From Saccharina japonica (lineage: Eukaryota; Sar; Phaeophyceae; Laminariales; Laminariaceae): DNA of 64,000 nucleotides. Under the pieces are notes generated by a model, which was not told the DNA's origin, ran no database searches, and was given only the letters and a program-made list of their open reading frames with translations. Positions 32,196 through 43,473 of this stretch are shown here, in pieces; within the stretch, counting starts at the first letter, position 1; every line of letters begins with the position of its first letter. The DNA lies in assembly GCA_008828725.1 (NCBI GenBank), contig MEHQ01004416.1, positions 280,455 to 344,454 on the forward strand. Direction: 5' to 3'. The position numbers and the translations under genes were made by a program.

Positions 32196-34250
32196 GGTAT
32201 CAGTGTTTCCTGTGACCAAGCAAATACAACGTACAAGGCATATAAACAGGATATGATATCCGTACGTATGGCAAGGTACAGTAGTACTGTACTGCAGCCC
32301 GCATACACGGTAACCAAAGGCGCCGGTATGGCCGCCACCAGTTCCGGCAGTCGAAAACAATGGCCCAGCACAAGCGTTCTGTAGGAACTCAAAAGCAACG
32401 ACGACAACGACAACCTTAACAGTATCTGAAAGGCACAGGTGGGGTGTAGTAGTATTTGCGTGCGCTGGGCAGGTATGATATGTTCAGAGGAGCGGGCGAA
32501 GTTGACGACCCTGGCGGCTGGTCCTCCACAACCAGCGTGACAAATGTCCAAAACAGCATGGGACTGATTGGTAGGATAAATAAGGTGCACCCACGACAGC
32601 AGTACTGCTGCCTAAACAGGCATCGTATATGTTAGGGCCAACAGACCTGAATAAGATTTTACCGGGTCGTACGTGTTGCGGTCATGGCCATCGACTATGC
32701 CTACCACAGTAGCTCTGTGTCTTATGGTGCAGTACTTGTTTGGGGCTGACTTACAGTGAACACGGGAGAATCAACGAAAACAGTGATGACGATTGCCACC
32801 TGAGCTACACCACGCAGCCCAGGCAACTGGGTCTTGATAGGGATTAGGGGATGATAGATGCCATGCCCGAATTGAAATGCAAGGATATAGACGACACCCC
32901 GCGCGCAGCAGCCAGCAGTCGTGCACGTGTCCTGTTCGATATAGCTGCGCATGCATGCACTTGTCTATTCTGCGTCGATTTTCCGGGGTCCCAAAAAGAC
33001 TACGAGTACTGCTGTGCATGCCGTACCGTACGGTCAACACGAAGTGTTCACACATCGAACATATCATCGATTGTCACTTCATGATCTACTGCACTCTGCG
33101 GTAGATCCTCCAGGGAACACATGCGCTCCCCACTGGTCTGTATGATCTACTGCTGCTGCTGCTGCTGTATCATAGCTCAAATGTTGCCTGGTGGGACCCG
33201 TATACTCTGCATGATTCACAGGAACACATACTACTAGAGTACAGCAGTCCCTGGGTTGGACCTGCACATACTGCAGTGCTGAATGCAGACACTGCACAAC
33301 ATCTCATAACAGCAACTTACTGTAAAATCTAGCCACGGTAAGCAGGCTTTTTAACATGCTACAGCTGTAGATGTACTGCAATCTACATTAGATCTACTGT
33401 AACTCTACAGTGCTGAAGATCGTGACCTGTCCAACGTGTGAAAGCGTTGTGTGGATTTTACAAGTTTCCTACAGCCACACATAGAAGCAGCAGCGCCAGT
33501 ACGTACCTGGTATACATACATCTTGCGTGTACAACGATCGTCGTGCTTGATTTACAACCTTAAGTATTTAATTACACAGCAGGCCCAGATCGAAACTACA
33601 GTACGTATACAGTAGAAAACCCCGCACAGCAGCAAGCAAGGCCTCGGATATCACACGGCGAAACCATGCGGCCTATACACACCTTTAAATTTGGGCGTAG
33701 CTGGTATGCCAGCCGGTTCCAGGTAGTGCGAGCGTGACAAGGGCGGGGCTAAGTCTGTCCCTTCATGGCGGTGGGTGGTTCATGGTCGATTGCCCGCACG
33801 CATGCACACACGCACGTGTGTGTGTGGGTCGCGAATCGCCCCAACAAGAAAATCGAAAGGTCGAACCGGCACAACGCGCACAACGATCCAAAAAACGAAA
33901 AAACGAGGGAAAAAAGGCGGAAAACCGTTACATTTCGTGGAGTTCACACACACATGTATATATTTAGGGGACGGGGGACCCACAGCACAACTGTTGTACT
34001 CCCCCGCACTTTTTCTTCGCGGGCGGGCAGCTTTGAGAAACAATTATCGTGGTGGAGAGGAGCTGGTGACCCACTCGGGGGGAGATCACGAGCAGGACGC
34101 CGAAGCAGTGAAAGTAGGGAGCGAAGAGAAACTTTATACTCTAAAGCGTCTATTCGTTCCTCGTGTGGGCGGGCATCGACTCCGAGGACCCACAGCAAAC
34201 ACGATCAAGATCCCGGGGCGTTTGTGACTTACCCCCCGCGTCATTGTGGT
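32196..34250. other. Gene-poor stretch
   Basis: Several overlapping short frames, no domain. A (CTG)5-type run lies near 33151-33170. A possible 5' untranslated exon of the minus-strand gene could lie at the left end but cannot be shown. Confidence 0.35.
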
Positions 34251-34446
34251 TGTTGTTGTGTTGATCGGAGCCAATCGCGATTCGATGCTTCTAGATGAGG
34301 CAAGAAAGCGCCGGAGTCCTCTCGCGATAAAAGCAAGGCACGATAGGTAGTGGGGACGACGGAGAAGAGCTTACTCTGTGACCCCGGATCTAAGTTACGA
34401 CCATTGTGTAGGAAGGAGAGGGAAAAGAAGGGCGAAGACCACCGGG
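34251..34446 (+). mobile_element. tRNA-derived SINE, copy 3, head missing
   Basis: The plus strand carries the SINE body (CTCTCGCGATAAAAGCAAGG, then GTGACCCCGGATCTAAGTTA), matching copies 1 and 2 in reverse orientation. The tRNA-like head is not recognisable, so the copy is probably truncated at its 5' end. Confidence 0.7.
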
Positions 34447-34453
34447 CATAGAT

Positions 34454-34456
<3 letters not shown>

Positions 34457-34530
<74 letters not shown>

Positions 34531-34548
34531 GAGAAAGAGAGAGAGAGA
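34457..34548 (+). repeat. (GA)n microsatellite
   Basis: About 90 bp of GA directly after the 3' end of SINE copy 3, starting with AAAGAAAGAGAG. It gives Arg/Glu and Ser/Leu frames without meaning. Confidence 0.97.
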
Positions 34549-34849
34549 AATCTTGAATGTCGTGCCGCATAATATTTCCATTGCTGAGTCAGCGACGGCA
34601 CCCATCTGCGGGGTACGCCCTGTGCTGTAGTACACGTTGAAATATTGATACTACTGTAGGTTAACAGCATGCTGGGTTTCCACCGACCGTATAATGTTTA
34701 CGTACGTCGAGTGTTTCGTAGGCCCTGTCTTGTAGTCGACGAGACTGCTGCGCGCGTGAAAGCAGACTGTACTACTGTTACGGACAGAAGCATGTATGTC
34801 AACGGACCAACCCACCTCTGCGGAATGATGAAGAGTAGTCTGGGGGGTA

Positions 34850-35085
34850 CTCGATACTCATGCATGACCGTAGTCATATGACAATAGACCTTCACACCCC
34901 TACAATGCCGGGACGGAGCATGTTGGGTTTTCACCGAGACCAGGCAGTCATTGCTAGCACCAAGGACGAAGCGCCGTGAGGTGTTCGGCTCGTCGTATCA
35001 AAGATTAACTACTGCAAATCCCACTTAGAACCGCTTGTGAGGTGGACTCGCATATGGATGACAGCCTCAATGAGTTAGGGGGTGG
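34850..35085 (+). repeat. Dispersed repeat R1, 5' part
   Basis: Contains TACAATGCCGGGACGGAGCA, GTTTTCACCGAGACCAGGCA and CATATGGATGACAGCCTCAA. It matches copies at about 55980-56290, 58080-58660 and 60430-60760 and the spacer of the first palindrome. Class unknown. Confidence 0.8.
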
Positions 35086-35484
35086 CAGATCAACCGACAA
35101 CATAAGACGTTATTTGCTGTACGGCACAACGTATTAGAGCCAATGTGCGAAGGAAAAGGAAGGTTTCGTTGTTGTGCTACTGTATATGCGGCGCTTTTAA
35201 TACCACGCTTGCGCGTACAGTGGTTATGTTGCACTCGTAGCACGACACACGAGCCTTCTGATTATGTCAACACCACAGCCAAGCGTTTTTCTCCGTTGTG
35301 GGGCCGATTGATTTGTGCAATACAATATCATCGTGCATGTTCGAGTTCATGTGTGCATGCTTCCATCCGTGCCATGGAGCGAGGAAGGGAGTACCTGCCA
35401 TGGCGCAATAATATGATAAGACATATCGAAACAGCCGTCAACTTCGAAAACGATAACGGTGACTGTGGCAGGCGACGCGTGTTA
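35086..35484. other. No recognisable feature
   Basis: Short frames only. Confidence 0.35.
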
Positions 35485-35737
35485 AGGTGGCGGTACCAAC
35501 TACTTTTTTTGGGGGTCCTCACTTGAGTACCTCTATTCCTCACCAAAACTCATTTTTTTTTTTAAAGCTAAAAGTGCGACCCCATGAACTATCCCCGGCG
35601 CTTAGACCATCGCGAACAACATTGCAAAACACTGCTTACTGACATTCCGAAGACATTAAGGTAAGGAGCCCGGTCGGTCAGAAACGTTTTAGATTTAAAA
35701 AAAAGTGCTACTCGTACCTCTATTGCAGCACACGTCA
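35485..35737 (+). mobile_element. M1 element, partial copy
   Basis: Has the M1 blocks GTCCTCACTTGAG, GCGACCCCATGAACTATCCC, AGGTAAGGAGCCCGGTCGGTCA and the terminal CCTCTATTGCAGCACACG. The left terminal repeat is not visible. Confidence 0.6.
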
Positions 35738-37129
35738 GGTATGTGCCTCCCATGGATTTAGGGCCCACGTTCGTGACGGGCTCGGCCTCGCCAAGAGGTT
35801 CGTACTACATACACCTTGGGCCGAACCCCGGAAGGCATGGGCGCATCAAGGATGCGGCCGCAGTAGGTAGTTGTTGACGAAAAATAACGGATTGCATTTA
35901 TTATAGTACGTCTACCCAAAAAACGCAGGGACTACGAGGTGGGAGTTGCCGCAAGCCTGCGGGGGTTCCCTCGATACAGCCGGGGTTTCCACAGGGGCAA
36001 CCGGGATTACTGGAAACCGGTTGGGGGGCCCCGCAGGGCGCCATGGAATCCGGCAAGCCGAGTGGGGCGCCCGAAGACCGAAATGGGCTCTCTAACTCGC
36101 GACAGGGCTGACCTAAATATGTTGTGTGTATTGGCCACTACGTACAGCCAACCGTGGTACGCCAAACCGAATAGACGCAAGATTGCCTTCTAAAACCGGC
36201 ATGCTCCTGTATCTTATCCGTCAAACAGGTACTGAACCCCCCTCCCCCCTCTCGCTCGACATGCTCCGTCCCAGCATTGTAAGGATGCGAGGGTCTACGG
36301 GTATGGTCATACGACTACGGCCGTGTGTGAATATGAAGTACACCCCCTCTCATCACTTGATTGTTTCGAATTATCACGTTTAGTTTTTACGTACACAGCT
36401 CAACTCACGAGAGGTTTTGCCCTTAAGGGCATTCTCGACATGCCGTGGTCACAGATATCTTCCCTTTCTTCCCCCCCGGCTCGTCTCGTACCAACTTTTT
36501 TTCGTAAGTCCTCCCAAGTCCTGATGGCATGACTGTCTCGCGATCGGACATGTGTTTCTTGCTGTTCGTTGATTATCGCAGACTTAGCAACGTTGATCCC
36601 TGACCCACCTCCTTGCCACGTAACTGCAGTGGAATCTGCTGTAGGAGCACACACTATTATACCCATTCCTGACATCTGCAGTCCGCACGCTCGAAACGAA
36701 TAAACATTAAGTGTATCTGCGAGGTTCAAGCTCACGGCCCATCCTTTGGAGGAGGTATACTGTAGTTACACCTGACGGAAGTCACAGCCCAGCAGGTGCT
36801 GCAGTCCCTTCTGACGCACACCTAGCAACCAGTACAACAAGTGTAGCGTGCGGCTGTACGTGCCGTCTGGGTCTACAGCAGTACGTTCCCTGTCTATCCC
36901 CACCCCAGCCACGTTCCTTCATAATCTCTCTTCCTGCGTGTCAGCATACACATATGTCAACAATTATACCACTTTGTGCCTAGCTCCTGCAGGACGCGAT
37001 CGTACCAAGCACGGAAACAACCAGTTTATGATAAACAGAGCGCACCTTTCTCCCTGAATATTTTACTATTGCGTATTCACATTAACTCTATGTGTGACTA
37101 CCGCAGAACACTGTACTGTAGTACGACCC
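35738..37129. other. Gene-poor stretch with an R1 fragment
   Basis: About 36290-36355 holds a short R1 fragment in reverse orientation (GGTCATACGACTACGGCCGT). An 84-codon plus frame at 35939 is Arg/Gly/Pro-rich and has no recognised domain. Confidence 0.4.
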
Positions 37130-37925
37130 CCATCCTATGGTGAATGGTATGGGATAAACCAACAACGGAGAGTGCGCGCCGCCTTGCCGTTACTTACACC
37201 TAAAATACTTGCCGTTATTAAGGGTTGACGGTCGGCTTGGGGAAACGTCGAAAACGGCTGTAACTCGCCCGATGGTTGGGAGCAACTAACCTGCCCGGTA
37301 CCCCCGCCAACCATGTGTGTGTTACTATTATACTACAAAAACCAGATGGCGAACGGTTCGGGATAAGCCGGCCATGGGTGAACGTGCCCCACCTTGCCCT
37401 TACGCACAGCTAAAATACTGACCAACATGGTTATTGCTTGATCGGCTGGGGGCGACGTCCAGAACTAACTCGCCAGATATTGGGCAAACAAATATGCCCG
37501 GTACACTGGCTGTGTGCTACTATGTTACTGTGACTATGGCGATAAGTTTGCGATCAGCCGATCATGGTGAGCGCGCGCTACCTTGCCCTTGCTTACACCT
37601 AACCTAAATACCAATGATGCTGGTTGATGATCGGCTTGGGGCAAGATCGGAAATACCGTAACTCGCCCGGCGACTGGGCAAAACAAAACTGCCCAAGTAC
37701 CCTCTCGTCAACCATGCGTGGGCCAATGCACCAACCATGGTGAGCGGTTTGAAGCACACCGTTCACCATGGGTGAATGTGCGCCACCTTGCTCTTATGTA
37801 CACCTAAAATATACTTTCTACAAGTGGTGGTAGGTCGGGTTGCGACCATGTCGAAAACTAACTCGCCACATGATTGGGCAAAACAAAAACTGCCCCGATG
37901 CCTTCGTCAATAATGCGTACCTTAT
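37130..37925. repeat. Degenerate satellite, four units of about 200 bp
   Basis: Each unit repeats the order: ATGGTGAAYG, CGCCACCTTGCCCTTAC, ACACCTAAAATAC, TGATCGGCTTGGGG, AACTCGCCCGA, TTGGGCAAAACAAA, TGCCCGGTACC, CAACCATG. Units start near 37133, 37350, 37545 and 37738. No open frame runs through it. Confidence 0.85.
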
Positions 37926-40449
37926 GCCACATATATATGTATGTGTGTTCTCGCTATCATATCCAGCCCGCCCCCAGTGAGTCTTTGTCTGTGACTCCTG
38001 ACATAACTCCTAACTCTACAACCCCCAGGCCTGGCTTGTGACTTAAACCAAAGCAAGCCAATTAAGCATATATAAGACACTAAGTACGACAATGACATCA
38101 CTCAGACCCAAGGACCTTACCCTCAAAACCTAGCTGCAGCTCTCAAAACACGTCAACCATTTCACACGACTGCAGGAACAATCCCGATGTCCAATGCCAA
38201 GCAAGTGTGTCCCGAAACACCGGGCCAGTTCTACAGTTTTTGTTTTATTTTCCAGGATTGGGATTGTTTTGGGGCATCCTCGACCACGAACTGTCATCCT
38301 CCCCCCGTTTGTACCGCCCGTCCCATGTTCTCGTGGGGTAAAGGAGGAGGCCATTATTTGCAGCCAACGCCGCAGGCAAGGCCCCTCTCTACTCTACGCT
38401 ATGGTTACAAAAAGGCACGCTACGAGGCTCCATGCTTCTCCGCTTAGCGCGCCACGCTCATCACGCCAAACGGCGTATTTTCTGCTGTCGAGGCTTCGTG
38501 ACCTGTTAGAGGGAACATCAGTCACACGAACGCTCACACACCACCGGCAACACCAAAGCGTACACCGGTACTCAGCAGCCACCACTGTCTGGATATCCAA
38601 GGAATGTTTCTTCGTCTGTGCCTGCCACACCCAACAAACGGCCCTGACATTTACGGGCAGGGTGGTTTTACAGGCGAGCTCTACCAAATGCGTCTCGAGC
38701 CAACCCCTATATATATATATAGCGCCACCGCCTCGTCCCGGATAGAAGCACCGCGGGCTACGCGCATGCTCAAGAGCTGATTTGGTCGATGTGGCTTTTG
38801 AAACGCCAACATCGACAGCGCGAGTGCCGTGTTCTTGTTTGAGCGGCGGAGACCGTTTACACAATACCACTATGTTCCGAAATAAAGGGCCGTATGTGTA
38901 TCAATATATAATCCGAACGGTCCTTGTATTTTGAAACAAGAGTGGTATGGTGGACGCAAACATCTTCGGCGCGAGTGCTAAGCCCCTGCTGTGGTGCATC
39001 CCAAGACTTGCCCCCGACATACTCTTGTGCGTCACCAACTTCAATGTTGCGGATGCTGCACCTATTACATGTGCGAGGCGAACGCTTGCCGCACACATAT
39101 ATGTCTACGGCACAATTTACAGCGCGAGCACTGCTGTGCTTCCGTTGCAGCGAAGACCTGCCATGCACACAATAACGTATGCCGTCACTATCTACACCAC
39201 GAGTGCTGAACTCCCATTCCAGCTAAGGCCGGCCACATCACATCCTCTACAGGAAGTACTCTATGTAGTCGACGGACCTTTTGAGCACCTTTCATCCATA
39301 CAGCCGCGACAAGCCTGCCCATTTTACTGTACTGTATATACTGAAAAATATGTGTAATAGCACGCCAAACTAAATCACCAGCAGCAATCCTAACTCGCGA
39401 TGCCGCCCCCTCTATACCTATACCGGGCGATCGCCTCTCATCCATCTGCCAGACCCAGATAAATTCGCACTTTACAGGGGCGGAAAACAATAACTCTGAC
39501 CTCTTGCATGAGACAAACGCCCTGGTTTCTGACAAAAAAAAAACCTTGCTATCTTTGCGCAGGGCACCCCTCTCGACGATTTATCGCTCCTACTGCAGCG
39601 CACTCTACCTCGTGGAGACAATGCACGACTGCGGGATCGGCGAACATGCCTGGTTTCATGCCTGTACGTTGGCACCGTCACCCCCCCCCCCCCCCCCTTC
39701 CCCCCGCGCTCCCCCACTCAAACAACGCCTGCGCTGGAAACCCTTGATTTACGCTGCAAAGCGAGAAGTTTAGGACAGTCTACTTGCGCCGTGCTATTCC
39801 CATATTCGGCAGTGTAGGCGGCGCTTCGTAAACTGAGCGTGAAAGTGGCCTTGCGATGGAATATTCCGACCTTCTGTAGCTGCCCCCCCCCCTCCGCCCC
39901 CGTGATGCACCGTTTGTCTCTTGTTGCGCCACGTATGCCGGTGTTGCCGGAAAACGATTGATTGTTTTTGTTGCTTAGGGGTGAAAAGTAGTGGATTGCT
40001 AAAGGCAATATAACGCCCTCCTTTCCGCTGCTGCATCCCCCCTAACCTGCCTCCGAACGTGACGCTGCTGATATACTGCTGTACCTACCGCCCTCGCTTT
40101 TGCTTGATGGAAAGAAATCGTGGCGGCAGTAAAGATGCCGCCTACCTTGTTTGACGTTTTCCTTCGGACAGTGCTATGCGGCAATGGCAAGGGTGGCCAT
40201 AAAACGGATCACCGTCGTGCAGCTGCTTATGGCCGCTAACCTCACCCACCTCCCCGAAGCTCCCTGCCTCCGGAAAGCGACACTATTCATACCGACATCG
40301 AAGGCATTTTTCATCAAACGTCGTGACGGCGGCACTGACGTCATCTGTCTTGACCGGGGTCGTTTAGACTGTGCGGTGAACGTCCATGGGCGGGAGCGAG
40401 CGGCACATAGACGAAACAGGCGGTGTTGTTAAAGGAGATACAGCTGTTC
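37926..40449. other. Gene-poor stretch with degenerate repeats and poly-C
   Basis: At 38790-39240 a word near GCGCGAGTGCT, followed by a Leu/Pro-rich stretch, recurs three or four times at irregular spacing. A C-run of 17 lies at 39680-39697 and shorter ones at 39883-39892. Plus frames of 136 and 183 codons have no recognisable domain. Confidence 0.4.
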
Positions 40450-41189
40450 CTGTCGGGAAAGGTAACTATGTTTTACAGAGGGAACGCGGGGCACTACATT
40501 TGTTACTGACTTTGTCCAACACATATATATTTGAACGAAACCCGATCTACAGCATCTGGGTCCTGTATCTTGCCGTTGTGATACGTAGGGCGAGGGCCGT
40601 ATCGTCTAACGATCCACTCATGAAAAACGTGTGCGCAAAGGTGTGTCGTACAGCTCCCATCCCGGCAGATAGTTTACGCCAACCCCTCATTACATATTGA
40701 AACCCTGATCTAAATCGTCCAGATCATAGAAAGACCAGGGATCAGTCTTCCCCGAACCACCTAGACAAGGACATGGTTGAAATGGGGGTCCGATGTCGTT
40801 GATGTATTTAAAACGTCTTCGCCATTCCCTGTGGTCTGGCTCAGAAGCGCGTCCACTTACGAAGCACTAAAGTACTCGTGGCAAGACTGCGCCGGCGACA
40901 AGGGGTGAGCCGCACCGGACACAAGTCCTTCGATTTGTGCTTGGGGTGTGGGTGGCCACCATTGGATCTGGCAGCATTCGGCTTAAAATACGAACATGCT
41001 GTGTCGGAGGGGCTTCAACAAGCAGTTTTTTCCTGTACAACAAAAAAAACTTTTGACGACTTCAAGATGTGGCTCACGGTACGTAATTCCAAATAGTCCG
41101 CGATTCGACGCGGGAAGAAGAAGGGGCTCAAGTCTCCTCGCGATCGATAAAAGCATACCATGCACCGCCGTGACGAGGGTGGAAAAGAG

Positions 41190-41485
41190 CCACATGCTAC
41201 GAGTGCGGTAGAGGTGCACCTGCATCCAGGACATTTTCTGATGACTCCTCACTCGAGGAGTTTTATGCCTCCATACCTGCAGTAGTCTAAATACTGATTT
41301 TGATAAAAATGGTATGAGTGCGACCCGATGAACAATCCCATAGTCAATCCACAAGGTAAAGAAAAAAAACGTATTGCGAAAAAAAAAAAATTGGGTTGAG
41401 GAGCCCCGCTATTTTCAAAAACTATTTTAGAGGAAAATGCCTACTCGCACGAGTACAGTACTCCTATCATAGCACGCGTCAGGGC
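41190..41485 (+). mobile_element. M1 element in palindrome 1, left arm
   Basis: Starts CATGCTACGAGTGCGGTAGA and ends CTATCATAGCACGCGTC. It holds GAGGAGTTTTATG, CTGCAGTAGTCTAAATACTG and TTGGGTTGAGGAGCC. Its mirror copy is at 47254-47549. Confidence 0.75.
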
Positions 41486-42837
41486 AACAATAAAAATAAA
41501 ACAAAAAAAAAAAGATGGCAAAAAACATCAAATCAACAGGCTGAAAAAAATGTGGGTGTGCAGTTTCGAAGGCCATCCCATCGGCGTCTTGGAAGGATTT
41601 TGGTGCTCGACGAAAGTGCACCCGGCACAGTTGGTTATTCAAAAACAAATTGTTTTGAGCATGCCGAGGACACTCGCTCGCACGAGGATTTCTTGACGGG
41701 ATCAGGTCGGGCCGATATATACCCATGCGTCCGAGGTCGCGGCAGCAGCTCGCGCGACTGTCGCCACGGCCGTAGAGTTAAATTGGCACACAACACTTTT
41801 TTTTCATGTGTGTGGAAGTGCGGTGATATTAAGTTTTTGTTTTTTACTGACCCGGCGCAGGACTTAAAAAACAAAACAAAAACAAAAAAAACATGTTCAA
41901 ATTGACGGATTTGAACACCGCCTGTTCGTGTTTTTGGGTATCTATGTATGTGTGAACAACAACAAAAAATCGGAATTCGTTCCGGGAATACCTGCTGCTC
42001 GTACATATAGTCGCTTCACGATGCATGCCGCCGTATTTGATTCAGAGGCCCCACTTGAGGAACAAAATTATCCGCCCGAACAGCGACTTCAAGGGGGAAA
42101 ATATCGAAAGCGCAACCATCTGAACACACTCACACGGCCTAGACGTTTATACAACGAAAGGATTCCGTGCGCCACAACCGGTAAATATTCCAAAAACACT
42201 ACCAATATATCCCTCTGATCCTGAATACAAGGACTTTTTGTGGGACGGCAGTCCCGCGGCAGGTTATCTCTTTCTTCGTGTTTGGTGTGGAGATTAATGG
42301 AGACACACCGAGGTGGGTGGGTTGCATATACCTGGTATGGCGTTATGCATACCACACTCTCGGGGGGGTCAGCAACACGAGGTAATAATATCAGAGTGCC
42401 CCGAGGAGCCAGGATGGCCTTCAAGGATAACAATGATAATGCGGCGGCACGGTCTAGGGGATAGACAGAACCTGGTATTCACATTGTGCATATTAGTATT
42501 TACTTCAAACTGTCCATGTATATACAACTGTGAGCTCGAGGTCGTCGAACTCATGTTTGCTAGCTGAGTGGGATACTTCGATCGCGCGTACGTACGGGTT
42601 ATATATGTCCTCATGCAGGATGTCATTTATATGTATATATCGGAACAGAAGGGGCCATGTTGCTTCTTCAGTTGCGTACCACTCTGCACGGACATAAATA
42701 TAAGGGCCGTTTGGTCTTCATCATGATGTTGAAATGATCCTTATATTATTGGCCAGAGTGGTGGGTGGCACCGTCGGTTAGAAGCGTCTACAGCAGTAGT
42801 ACTGCAGCAGCCCGAACTAATGTGCTGTTGAGACCCC

Positions 42838-43152
42838 GACGCATGCTACGGTAGCCTGCATGCAGGTGCACCATGTTTCTGCCTTCTGAGGGTGGTCACT
42901 TATTAAGGAGCTCTAAACCTCATCACCCAAAAACGGATTTTTAAAGTAAAACAAAGTGGTACCTGGTATGTATGTATGTATGTACGTACCCGACGAGCAA
43001 TCCCATGGCCTACGTTAGCAAAGTGGTAAAACTATTCGAACACAAGGAATAAATACAGAAGGGGGTTTCAGGTGAAGGAGGCCGATCATTTCAGAAACAA
43101 AAAATCAGCCAAAAAACGGTACACCTCTACCTCTATCGTACAACACGTCCCC
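42838..43152 (+). mobile_element. M1 element in palindrome 1, left arm, second copy
   Basis: Starts CGCATGCTACGGTAG and ends CTCTATCGTACAACACG, with a small TATG expansion at 42967-42986. Its mirror copy is at 45587-45901. Confidence 0.75.
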
Positions 43153-43224
43153 CTATGCAGGTTGCCGTAGCACTCCCGTCCGTTCTCACCTGTGCAGAGT
43201 GACTGCTCCATGCGCGATATTATA

Positions 43225-43473
43225 TCACGCTGTCGTCGTGTCCGCGGCCGGCTCCACGGCGCAGAGATTTCCCACCCCGCTCCTCCTCTCGTCGATCTCC
43301 CTCAGCAGCTTCCCCTCCATCTCCTCCTCCTCCTCCTTGCGTCTGACGAGGGACGAGACGTGGCCCAGGTCTAACCCGGTGGTCATCTTTAAGAGCGACT
43401 CAACGTCGAAGTGTCTCGAGATCACCCCTCCGGCAGGTTTATCCTTGTGCACGTTCCAGGAGACATTGCTGGC
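43225..43473 (-). CDS. Channel gene exon E8 (probable last exon)
   Basis: Open from an excellent acceptor (CCCCCTTTCATTCAG) to the stop, 82 codons beginning ASNVSWNVHKDKPAGG. The last part (LVRRKEEEEEMEGKLLREID) should form a charged helix or coiled coil, as TRP channel C-termini often do. Its phase 0 start fits the phase 0 end of E7. The link to E7 is inferred from orientation, phase and order, because palindromic DNA lies between them. Confidence 0.65.
   Translation of the reverse strand, partial: ASNVSWNVHKDKPAGGVISRHFDVESLLKMTTGLDLGHVSSLVRRKEEEEEMEGKLLREIDERRSGVGNLCAVEPAADTTTA

Noticed and set aside
31365..32360. Single 331-codon minus-strand frame as a complete gene
   Set aside because: Its middle is exon 1 of the three-exon gene, but it runs upstream of the likely start and through the GC-AG intron. 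Splicing gives a better-supported protein.
35939..36193. 84-codon Arg/Gly/Pro-rich frame as a gene
   Set aside because: No domain, no splice context and no repeated support; composition follows the local GC-rich sequence.
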